Below are positions 34,699 to 41,711 of a stretch of DNA of 42,441 bases, one piece after another (positions within the stretch are counted from its first letter, which is position 1; each line of letters starts with the position of its first letter). The position numbers and the translations under genes were made by a program. The notes beneath the pieces were generated by a model that made no database searches, had not been told where the DNA came from, and saw only the letters and a list, made by a program, of their open reading frames with translations. Source of the stretch: Oscillospiraceae bacterium (GTDB taxonomy: Bacteria > Bacillota > Clostridia > Oscillospirales > CAG-272); contig SVRL01000015.1 of assembly GCA_015064845.1 (NCBI GenBank), positions 1 to 42,441 on the forward strand. Direction: 5' to 3'.

Positions 34699-36069
34699 AT
34701 GAAGCGTTTTTTCGGTCAGCTAAAAAAACGAGCAAAAACAAGTCCTCTCTTTTACGTGTATAACGTGAAAAACGATCTCGGCAGAGGACGGTTTTGTATG
34801 TTGCTTTCCTCCGTCATGGCAGGCCTTGTGGGGCAGCTTTCGGGAAGTCTTTTTTATACGAGCTTCCTTTTGATGTACGGATTGGACAAATCAGAAATCG
34901 GTATTCTTACTTTCATTCCGTATCTTACCTGTCTGCTCAACATTTTTTCTCCCTCCATCCTTGAACGTTTCAAAAAACGAAAATGGATTCTTGTGATCAG
35001 CAAATTGGCGTTTTATACCGTGAATATCATCGGCATTACCCTGCTTCCGATGCTGGTCAAAGATGCCAAAGCGCTTATGCTTTGGTTCGTTATTTTCATC
35101 ATCATCGCAAACGCCATCAACCAAATTTTCTCTTCCGGCTTTTCCGCATGGAATGCCAATTTTCTTCCCGACCACGTCCGTGTCGATTATTTCAATTCCG
35201 CAAGCTGTATCAACAGCGCCATTACCTTTGCCGTTACGCTTGCCGTTTCCGCCATCGGCGATAGTTTGAAAGATACGCCGCAAGAAGGCCCCATGCTCAT
35301 CGCCATCCGCTTCATCGCTTTCGCGCTCGCAATCGTAGATTGTGCGATTTGGCTGATTCCGAAAGAATTTCCCTACGCAACCGCAGCGAAAACGAAATTT
35401 TCCAATATTTTTACACTTCCTTTTAAAAACAAACGTTTTTTGGGAACGATTCTGATTGCGGCCTCTTATACGTTTGCTCTCAACATTCCGAACGCCACGC
35501 TTAACGCCTACATTCTCGACGACGTCGGCATTAGCTATACACTCTGTAACGGCATCAACGCCACATATTTCCTTTTCTTCCTATTCTTTTCCAATATGTG
35601 GAAAAAACTGATTTCCAGACACTATTGGTTCCGCGCGTTTGCCGTCGTGCTGATTCTTCACGCGGCGACTTATTACGCCTATTCTTTCGTTACGGCAGAC
35701 ACCGTCTGGCTTTACGTTACCGTTCGTTTTGCGCAGCATATACTCGGTGTGGCAACGGGAACCATCATGTCCTCTCTGCCTTATATCAATCTGCCCGACG
35801 AAGACAGAACAAATTACCTTTCTTTCCACACCATCGTTGCCAACCTCGCCGCATTTTTCAGCATGATGATCGGTACGGTCTTTACGAAAATCATGGGCGA
35901 ACATATTCTCCGTATTTTCGGTTACCCTTTTTCTTCCACACAAATTCTCCTGTTCGTCTGCGCAGTATTGCAATGCGTGGTTGCCGCCGTCTGTGTTCTC
36001 AGCGCAAAAGCGCTGACACCTCCCGAAATTTATAACGGTTTGAAGCATTCCAAAAGAAAATTTTCGTAA
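34699..36069 (+). CDS. Major facilitator superfamily transporter
   Basis: 456 residues with about 11-12 membrane helices. The start at 34699 has AGAAAGGG eight bases upstream; an in-frame GTG 45 bases earlier has none. Between helices 2 and 3 lies ERFKKRKWIL, in the place of the MFS loop motif. A long cytoplasmic loop separates two six-helix halves (about 225-250, KEFPYATAAKTKFSN). No substrate signature is recognised. It has its own promoter and stands apart from its neighbours. A homologue in sugar or metabolite efflux is possible, but this is a guess. Confidence 0.78.
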   Translation: MKRFFGQLKKRAKTSPLFYVYNVKNDLGRGRFCMLLSSVMAGLVGQLSGSLFYTSFLLMYGLDKSEIGILTFIPYLTCLLNIFSPSILERFKKRKWILVISKLAFYTVNIIGITLLPMLVKDAKALMLWFVIFIIIANAINQIFSSGFSAWNANFLPDHVRVDYFNSASCINSAITFAVTLAVSAIGDSLKDTPQEGPMLIAIRFIAFALAIVDCAIWLIPKEFPYATAAKTKFSNIFTLPFKNKRFLGTILIAASYTFALNIPNATLNAYILDDVGISYTLCNGINATYFLFFLFFSNMWKKLISRHYWFRAFAVVLILHAATYYAYSFVTADTVWLYVTVRFAQHILGVATGTIMSSLPYINLPDEDRTNYLSFHTIVANLAAFFSMMIGTVFTKIMGEHILRIFGYPFSSTQILLFVCAVLQCVVAAVCVLSAKALTPPEIYNGLKHSKRKFS

Positions 36070-36106
36070 TTTTTCAGAAAAAACCCGATTTTTTTCAAAA
36101 AAACTA

Positions 36107-36134
36107 TTGCAAATCCGCAAAAATATGATATAAT
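36107..36134 (+). promoter_or_regulatory. Sigma-A promoter of rplS
   Basis: TTGCAA (36107-36112), 16-base spacer, perfect TATAAT (36129-36134). Confidence 0.8.
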
Positions 36135-36140
36135 AGATTT

Positions 36141-36215
36141 GTTATGCGCTGACATAACGGTAAGGCGGTCCACTGCATGCTCGCATGAACGCTTTATAAT
36201 ATATATTTTTAGGAG
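36141..36215 (+). ncRNA. Probable L19 leader (ribosomal protein autoregulation)
   Basis: The about 85-base untranslated leader of rplS has a GTTATG/CATAAC dyad (36143-36158), GGCGGTCCACTGCATG, and GCATGCTCGCATGAACGC, giving a compact fold before the GGAGG site. Firmicutes rplS genes are known to carry an L19 leader; I assign it by position and foldability, not by a full consensus match. Confidence 0.45.
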
Positions 36216-36224
36216 GAGCCAATC

Positions 36225-36566
36225 ATGGATAAACTTCAGGCTTTCGCAAACGAGCAATTGAAAACAGAAATCCCCCAGTTCGAAATCGGTGATTCTGTAG
36301 TTGTACACAACAAAATCAAAGAAGGAAACAGAGAAAGAATTCAGCTTTTCGACGGTCTTGTAATCGCAAAGAAGAACGGTGGCATTGCTGAAACCTTTAC
36401 CGTCAGAAAGATCGCTTACGGTATCGGCGTTGAAAAAACTTTCCCCATCCATTCTCCCAACGTTGTTAAAGTTGTCGTTACCCGCCGCGGTAAAGTTCGC
36501 CGTGCTAAACTTTACTACGTTCGTGAACGCGTAGGTAAGGCAGCAAAGGTAAAAGAGCTCATTTGA
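36225..36566 (+). CDS. rplS: Large ribosomal subunit protein bL19
   Basis: 113 residues, normal length. Family marks include [30 protein letters not shown], the SHxx-like [25 protein letters not shown] and the basic [21 protein letters not shown] end. bL19 sits at the 30S-50S interface. AGGAGGAG lies eight bases before the ATG. It is alone here, without the trmD-rimM neighbours common elsewhere. Confidence 0.97.
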   Translation: MDKLQAFANEQLKTEIPQFEIGDSVVVHNKIKEGNRERIQLFDGLVIAKKNGGIAETFTVRKIAYGIGVEKTFPIHSPNVVKVVVTRRGKVRRAKLYYVRERVGKAAKVKELI

Positions 36567-36590
36567 GTTCAGAAACCCTCTCAAGCATAA

Positions 36591-36640
36591 AAAGCGAAGC
36601 TTTTCGGAAGTACTTTCGAAAGACTTCGCTCTTTTATTTT
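36591..36640 (+). terminator. Terminator of rplS
   Basis: AGCGAAG/CTTCGCT outer stem with an inner TTTCG/CGAAA stem, then CTTTTATTTT. Confidence 0.8.
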
Positions 36641-36689
36641 CTTATTCCAATAATTTTTTTATATCTGTCGAAAATCATAAAATTTCTTA

Positions 36690-36718
36690 TTGAATTTTCT
36701 CGGCGTTTGTGTTAGAAT
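36690..36718 (+). promoter_or_regulatory. Sigma-A promoter of the PurF-like gene
   Basis: TTGAAT (36690-36695), 17-base spacer, TAGAAT (36713-36718), 44 bases before the ATG. Confidence 0.65.
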
Positions 36719-36762
36719 AAGATTGTAATTTTACTTTGAAATCAGAAAAGAGGATTGATTGT

Positions 36763-38178
36763 ATGGGCGGTTTTTTTGGCGCTGCATCAAAAGAAGATTG
36801 CGTATTTGATTTGTTTTACGGAATAGACTATCACTCCCATCTTGGCACCCGCCGTGCAGGCATAGCTGTTTACAGCAAGCAAACGGGATTTGATAAATCC
36901 ATTCATAATATTGAAAACACCCCCTTCCGAACAAAATTCAAACAAGAAGCCAACGATATGTGCGGAGAATACGGCATCGGCTGTATTTCCGATTATGAAG
37001 CGCAACCCGTTTTGATTCGCTCTCATCACGGTACGTTCAGCATCACAACCGTAGGTAAAATCAATAATACAGAAGAAATTGTAGAAGAAATTCTCAAAAA
37101 TCACACGCATTTCTTTGAAATGCAAAATGGCTCGGTCAATCAGACAGAACTCGTTGCCGCCATTATCAACCAGAAAGAAAATTTCATCGACGGAATCCGT
37201 TACGCGCAGGAAATCATCGATGGCTCCATGAGCATGCTTATCCTCACACCCAAGGGTGTGTACGCCGTCCGTGATAAACTCGGCAGAACCCCCATCATCA
37301 TCGGCAAAAAAGAAGATGGCTACTGTGCAAGCTTCGAAAGTTTTGCCTATCTGAATCTCGGGTATACGGATTATAAAGAGCTCAAACCGGGTGAAATCGT
37401 TGTCATGGATGAAAATGGCGTAAGCTCACTCGTTTGCCCTAATAACCCCATGAAGATCTGTACATTCCTCTGGGTTTATTACGGCTATCCATCCTCCTCT
37501 TATGAAGGTATGACCGTCGAAAAAATGCGTTATCATTGCGGCGAATGTCTTGCCAGAAGAGACGCAGGAAAGGTTTCTCCCGATCTTGTTGCGGGTATTC
37601 CCGATTCGGGCGTCGCGCACGCCATCGGTTACGCCAACGAATCCAATGTGGAATATTCCCGTCCCTTCGTCAAATATACCCCCACATGGCCCCGCTCTTT
37701 TATGCCCACACATCAGAAAAAACGAAATCTGATTGCAAAAATGAAACTGATTCCGATTCATGACCTCATCAACGGAAAAAAACTTCTCCTGATCGACGAC
37801 TCCATCGTGCGCGGCACACAGCTCGGAGAAACCACGCAGTTCCTCTATGACAGCGGTGCAAAAGAAGTTCACATCCGTACGGGATGTCCTCCCATCCTCT
37901 TCGGCTGTAAATATCTGAATTTCTCCCGTTCCTCTTCCGAAATGGAACTCATTACCCGCCGCGTGATTGCGGAATTGGAAGGTAAGGAAGAAGCCGACCG
38001 CGAAACCGTTATGCAGTATACCGATCCCGACAGCGAAAAATATCAGCAAATGGTGGAAAAAATCAGAGAAAAGCTGAACTTCACTTCCCTCGCATATCTC
38101 CGTCTGGATGATATGCTTGAATCCACAGGCGTAGACAAAGAGAAGCTCTGCACCTACTGTTGGACAGGTAAAGAATAA
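36763..38178 (+). CDS. PurF-like amidotransferase/phosphoribosyltransferase without the N-terminal Cys
   Basis: 471 residues; AGAGGA lies eight bases before this ATG. The fold is that of amidophosphoribosyltransferase: an N-terminal glutaminase-like half (HSHLGTRRAG, CGEYGIG, GKINN) and a phosphoribosyltransferase half with the PRPP loop LLLIDDSIVRGTQ (about 344-356), GIPDSG and RTGCPP. The key residue of PurF is Cys right after the initiator Met (MCGVFG); here it reads MGGFFG, so the glutamine-hydrolysing nucleophile is absent. The EKLCTYCW end and other Cys could hold an Fe-S cluster as in Bacillus PurF. It may use ammonia or serve another role. It stands alone between promoter and terminator, not in a pur operon. 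Confidence 0.85.
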   Translation: MGGFFGAASKEDCVFDLFYGIDYHSHLGTRRAGIAVYSKQTGFDKSIHNIENTPFRTKFKQEANDMCGEYGIGCISDYEAQPVLIRSHHGTFSITTVGKINNTEEIVEEILKNHTHFFEMQNGSVNQTELVAAIINQKENFIDGIRYAQEIIDGSMSMLILTPKGVYAVRDKLGRTPIIIGKKEDGYCASFESFAYLNLGYTDYKELKPGEIVVMDENGVSSLVCPNNPMKICTFLWVYYGYPSSSYEGMTVEKMRYHCGECLARRDAGKVSPDLVAGIPDSGVAHAIGYANESNVEYSRPFVKYTPTWPRSFMPTHQKKRNLIAKMKLIPIHDLINGKKLLLIDDSIVRGTQLGETTQFLYDSGAKEVHIRTGCPPILFGCKYLNFSRSSSEMELITRRVIAELEGKEEADRETVMQYTDPDSEKYQQMVEKIREKLNFTSLAYLRLDDMLESTGVDKEKLCTYCWTGKE

Positions 38179-38193
38179 TATCCGAATATATGC

Positions 38194-38239
38194 AAAAGCC
38201 GCTCTGCTAAATTTTCAAAATTTGTAAGGCGGCTTTTTT
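38194..38239 (+). terminator. Terminator of the PurF-like gene
   Basis: AAAAGCCGC/GCGGCTTTT with an inner AAATTT dyad and six T. Confidence 0.85.
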
Positions 38240-38269
38240 CATACCAACAAACAGAAAGGAGAAGACATA

Positions 38270-38956
38270 ATGAACCATTCATGGAAATTCAAATGGAAAA
38301 ATATAAAACGAGTCCCCTTCCGTAATATTGTATGTTGGATTTTTCTTACGTTATTTTTGATTGCATTGTTTATTCATGCATTTTTGATTCCCAAGTATCA
38401 CTTATTGAATCCCACATATGAAAAACATCTCGTAATCGAAAGTATATACCTTGACCGCTACCGCAAACAAGTGGTTCTGTATGCAGACGATGAAGAGTAT
38501 TATATGAGTTACAGCTCTCTTCAAGCCGCTCAATCCATTCGTAAAATCAGAAACGATTTGGAAAACGGTGCTTTGGGAGTTGGAGATACGGCAACAATCC
38601 AATTTATTTCCGCAGACGATATCCTATTTAATTTTATTCTTCAGAAAAAACGCATTGTTGACCTCCGAACGGAAAATGACATTTATTATACGCTCGATAC
38701 CGAAAAAACAATATTAAAAGAACATAAAATAGTGGGCATTTTCATCTTTTTCCTATTTCTTTTATGTTGGGTAATATATACATACTTTGCTATTTTACTT
38801 TACGGTTTGCTGGTAAGCGGAAAAGTAAAAAAACAGAATATTCAGAAAAAATACAAAAAATCAAAACAACAATCTCAAAAAAACCGGCAAAGATCGGTGC
38901 GGGCAACGCCCGCCGGAAGTTGCTCGCCTATCCGTATTTTGCTTATGCTTAAATAA
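38270..38956 (+). CDS. Unknown two-helix membrane protein with repeat-encoded C-terminus
   Basis: 228 residues, not recognised. A short basic start is followed by a membrane helix (about 22-42), an extracytoplasmic domain of about 120 residues (charged, beta-like), a second helix (about 155-180) and a Lys/Gln-rich cytoplasmic tail. The last about 20 codons (from about 38897) lie inside the dispersed repeat whose other copies are at 17549-17737, so the natural C-terminus was probably replaced by repeat insertion. AAGGAG lies eight bases before the ATG. It lies just after the PurF-like terminator and ends before a bidirectional terminator. Confidence 0.6.
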   Translation: MNHSWKFKWKNIKRVPFRNIVCWIFLTLFLIALFIHAFLIPKYHLLNPTYEKHLVIESIYLDRYRKQVVLYADDEEYYMSYSSLQAAQSIRKIRNDLENGALGVGDTATIQFISADDILFNFILQKKRIVDLRTENDIYYTLDTEKTILKEHKIVGIFIFFLFLLCWVIYTYFAILLYGLLVSGKVKKQNIQKKYKKSKQQSQKNRQRSVRATPAGSCSPIRILLMLK

Positions 38957-39000
38957 TGCAAAACAGCGAGGTCAATTTTGCGCAAATTCCTATGGTATAA
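38897..39000. repeat. Dispersed about 100-base repeat, copy C (inverted)
   Basis: The reverse complement of 17633-17737 with about three quarters of bases kept by eye. It holds the hairpin GCGGGC-AAC-GCCCGC (38899-38913) and the promoter-like TTGCGCAAATTCCTATGGTATAA end. It supplies the stop codon of the upstream ORF. Confidence 0.75.
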
Positions 39001-39006
39001 GAAAGT

Positions 39007-39040
39007 AAAAGCCATCACGAAATTTCGTGATGGCTTTTAT
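39007..39040. terminator. Bidirectional terminator between convergent genes
   Basis: A perfect 16-bp palindrome (AAAAGCCATCACGAAA and its complement) with A- and T-runs on both sides, between the plus-strand membrane gene and the minus-strand gene at 39049. Confidence 0.9.
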
Positions 39041-39048
39041 ATATTCAG

Positions 39049-39396
39049 TTATTCTAACGCATGAATGCTTTCAGAAATTACACGATACAACTGCTCCCTG
39101 CTGTCAAAAGCATACCAAATATCGTCATCAGGCTCATCTAAATCAAACGAAACACTGAATTCGTTAGGATAGATTTGTATATCTGCAAAATATTTCTTAT
39201 ACCGTCCTTGTATACCGATACACTTTATACCATTCCAATCAATGTGAATTTCGATTCTTGTTATGCCAAGTGATTCGAAATCTGATTTTAATGTTCCATC
39301 CAAATAAGCGCACAGAAGAAAATCAAATGCATTCTTCTCGCTCTCTGTTTTTTGATTTAGATATTTTTGTATTTTCTTCTTCTTTGAAATCAGCAT
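39049..39396 (-). CDS. Hypothetical small acidic protein
   Basis: 115 residues, not recognised. A basic start (ISKKKKIQKYL) leads to a beta-rich middle (RIEIHIDWNGIKCIGIQGRY) and an acidic DLDEPDDDIW stretch. No signal or membrane segment. GGAG lies six bases before the ATG. It lies 36 bases downstream of the sigK C-terminal half, outside the predicted element, so after element excision it could be transcribed late in the mother cell. The link to sporulation is positional only. Confidence 0.55.
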   Translation of the reverse strand: MLISKKKKIQKYLNQKTESEKNAFDFLLCAYLDGTLKSDFESLGITRIEIHIDWNGIKCIGIQGRYKKYFADIQIYPNEFSVSFDLDEPDDDIWYAFDSREQLYRVISESIHALE

Positions 39397-39432
39397 TGGT
39401 TTCTCCTTTTTATCGCCGGTTTTGCCTGTGTC

Positions 39433-39804
39433 TTACAAAGGCATTCTTTCCAAATTCTTCGCAATTTTTTCCAAAGCGGCTTTTTCGATTCGTGAAACGT
39501 AGGAACGGGAAATACCGAGCGCATCTGCTGCTTCTCTTTGCGTGATGGGTTTTCTGCCGTTCAAGCCGTAACGCAAAACGATGATTTCCCGCTCCCGCGG
39601 TTCCAGCATACGGTTCACGATCTCCAAAACGCGTTTACCTTGCAGTTTTCTGTCCAAATCTTCCGCAATCGTATCATCCACGCTGATGATATCGCTGTAA
39701 GTCAACGGCGCGCCGTCTTTATCGGTGTCAATCGTTTCGCTGATGGAAACTTCGTTTGCAAGTTTTTTTCGGGAACGGAAATGCATGAGAATTTCGTTCG
39801 CTAT
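39433..39804 (-). pseudogene. sigK: Sigma-K C-terminal half (interrupted sigK; spoIIIC-like)
   Basis: About 124 codons. Homology starts at IANEILMHFR, the point where sigK is split in Bacillus subtilis, and runs through region 3 to a full region 4 (LEPREREIIVLRYGL, then helix-turn-helix TQREAADALGISRSYVSRIEK). GISRSYVSRIEK is the sigma-K form rather than sigma-E. Regions 1-2 are missing: upstream in frame a stop occurs at 39811-39813 inside recombinase sequence. Sigma-K runs late mother-cell transcription. This is therefore not a decayed gene but probably half of a gene rebuilt by excision of the adjacent element. It has no ribosome site of its own. Confidence 0.9.
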
Positions 39805-41554
39805 CCTCTCCTAACGGACCTTCAAAATCCTCTGAATTTCCGTTAGGATTTTTGTCGTTATCGGGGGTATTTCCACCATCGGGCGGGTTAGGAAATTCAT
39901 AGTCCCCGTCATTGTGGAACAGATACACATGGGCATTTTCGCCGTCCCATACGATTTTACGGATAAATGTTCTGATGGCAGCACGTTTTTGCTCAACGCT
40001 GTATTCCTCGATATTCTCACCCATAGTAGAAAGCAACTGACGGATAAGGTCAAATTCGATTTCCGCAAGATCGTGCTGCTGCATAATTGCTTCAAGCTCG
40101 ACAAGACGTTTTTTCAAGCCCTCGCCCTTTTCGTGAAGCTCGTCAATCTGTTCCAGGATATATTTCTCGGCATTTGTGCCCTCAGTCTTTCCAAGTGAGA
40201 TAACAAGCGCCTTAATATCTTTTTCGTTATCCTCAATCTGTGATTTTACTTTTGCGACCTCTGCGTCATAGCCCTCGCGGTTGCCATTGATTCGCTTCTT
40301 TGTCTGTGTAATTTGTTTTGCCATATCGGAGCTTTGTTTGCCGAAGCTCTTAACCGTGGCAATAATTTTTGCGTCAAGCATATTGCCGTTGGCGTTTTTC
40401 ATATCGCACACATGACTTCTGCTACGCTCTTTGGTAGTGCAAAGATAGGTGTAGATAGGATCGCCCGTTGCGGTCAGACGGTCAGACAGTTTCGGGCGCA
40501 TATAATCACCGCATTTTCCACAATAGAGGATTCCCGACAAGAGAGCAACATTACTGCGCGGCTTGCGATAGCTCTTGGATTTATTCAGCTCCAACAAGTT
40601 TTGCACCTTCACCCAAACAGCACCGGGGATAACGCCTTTGTGCTTACCGACAGATACAATCCATTCATTCATGGGCTTTTCCTGTGTTGCCTTGCCGGGA
40701 CGCTGTAATGTGCGGTTGTATGCCATAATGCCGTGTTTGCCGTCAAACGCTTCTTTATCGGAGAAAAGATCAACATCGTTTTCAACAAGATAATTAAAAG
40801 CGTCCTCGTCAGCAATCATATACACGGGATTGGAAAGAATACCCTTGATGGCAAATCGGGTAAAGGTCTTTCCGCGCTTTGTCTTATAGCGTCCCTGCAT
40901 GAGAAATTGATCGGTTTTCGTGAGTGAGCCTGTTTCAATGAATTTATCGAAAATTAGCTTGACCAAATTGATTTCTTCGGGAATGATTTTCAGCTTGCAA
41001 GCCTTACGGGTTTTGCCGTCCACGGTTACGTTGGAAATACTCTCCGATTCATAGCCCGTAGGGGTAGTGCCACCGAGCCAACGTCCTGTTTTAGACAGTT
41101 CGTGCATATTATCTCTGATACGCTCTGCAATGGTTTCGCGCTCCAACTGCGAGAACACGGAGGCAATATACATCATGGCGCGACCCATCGGGGACGAGGT
41201 ATCAAACTGTTCGCGGATAGATATAAAACCAATTTCGCGGTCTGCCAAATCCTCTATCAGCTTTGCGAAATCACCGATATTACGGCTAATACGGTCAAGA
41301 CGATACACCACGATAGCGGCAAACTTGATTTTCTGCGAATCACTCATCATTTTCTTGAACTTCGGGCGTTCAAGCGTACCACCTGAAAAGCCCTCATCTT
41401 CATAGACGAGTGCTGCGTCTGCTTCCTCTTGGCTGTAATGCGTGGCAATATACTGACGGCACATTTCAATCTGATTTTCAATGCTCTCGCCCTTGCCTGT
41501 AAACTTGGATTTTCTTGAATATATTACAAACTGCTGTATGTCTTTAGTTTTCAT
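39728..41554 (-). CDS. spoIVCA: Large serine recombinase, SpoIVCA-type sigK-element excisionase
   Basis: 608 residues from the ATG at 41554 (GGAGG seven bases upstream; an earlier in-frame start lacks one). The resolvase domain has VIYSRKSKFTGKGESIENQ with the catalytic Ser (about residue 13), YEDEGFSGGTLERPKF, YRLDRISRN and SQLERETIAERIR. A recombinase domain, a zinc-ribbon (LYCGKCGDYMRPKL followed by LCTT and HVCDMKN Cys/His) and a coiled coil (about 420-500) follow. The last about 22 codons run through the attachment site into sigK DNA in another frame, so excision will change its C-terminus. Its position against the sigK half identifies the substrate. Confidence 0.9.
   Translation of the reverse strand: MKTKDIQQFVIYSRKSKFTGKGESIENQIEMCRQYIATHYSQEEADAALVYEDEGFSGGTLERPKFKKMMSDSQKIKFAAIVVYRLDRISRNIGDFAKLIEDLADREIGFISIREQFDTSSPMGRAMMYIASVFSQLERETIAERIRDNMHELSKTGRWLGGTTPTGYESESISNVTVDGKTRKACKLKIIPEEINLVKLIFDKFIETGSLTKTDQFLMQGRYKTKRGKTFTRFAIKGILSNPVYMIADEDAFNYLVENDVDLFSDKEAFDGKHGIMAYNRTLQRPGKATQEKPMNEWIVSVGKHKGVIPGAVWVKVQNLLELNKSKSYRKPRSNVALLSGILYCGKCGDYMRPKLSDRLTATGDPIYTYLCTTKERSRSHVCDMKNANGNMLDAKIIATVKSFGKQSSDMAKQITQTKKRINGNREGYDAEVAKVKSQIEDNEKDIKALVISLGKTEGTNAEKYILEQIDELHEKGEGLKKRLVELEAIMQQHDLAEIEFDLIRQLLSTMGENIEEYSVEQKRAAIRTFIRKIVWDGENAHVYLFHNDGDYEFPNPPDGGNTPDNDKNPNGNSEDFEGPLGEDSERNSHAFPFPKKTCKRSFHQRND
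39783..39810. other. Predicted attachment site of the sigK element (left end)
   Basis: Minus strand GCGAACGAAATTCTCATGCAT encodes ANEILMH of sigma-K, immediately preceded by element DNA with a TAG stop. In B. subtilis the crossover is in the matching ENEI codons (AATGA); here the core would be AACGA or its neighbours. The exact base cannot be fixed without the partner site. Confidence 0.7.
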
Positions 41555-41595
41555 TGCGTATCCTCCCCAAAAGAGTATGTTATGTATCTGCAAGT

Positions 41596-41624
41596 ATTAT
41601 AACATAAAGTCCGAAAAAATGGAA
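41596..41624 (-). promoter_or_regulatory. Candidate promoter of the recombinase
   Basis: Minus strand TTCCAT, 17-base spacer, perfect TATAAT (41596-41601), about 40 bases before the ATG. The -35 is weak, which is also typical of sites needing an activator such as SpoIIID with sigma-E; no such operator is proven. Confidence 0.45.
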
Positions 41625-41665
41625 GTAGTTACGAAGAATATTTACATTTGTTTTCGATTATAAAT

Positions 41666-41709
41666 GCAAAACGCGGCGCGTGGCTTGTAATTGAGCCATG
41701 CGCCGCGTT
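41666..41709 (-). terminator. Terminator of the HerA-like gene
   Basis: A 16-bp stem with one G-T pair (AACGCGGCGCATGGCT/AGCCACGCGCCGCGTT, minus sense) and TTTTGCATTT, two bases after the stop. Confidence 0.85.
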
Positions 41710-41711
41710 GT

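Noticed and set aside
39433..39804. Simple pseudogene of a sigma factor
   Set aside because: Region 4 is intact and the break lies precisely at the known sigK element site beside a matching recombinase, so programmed rearrangement explains it better than decay.
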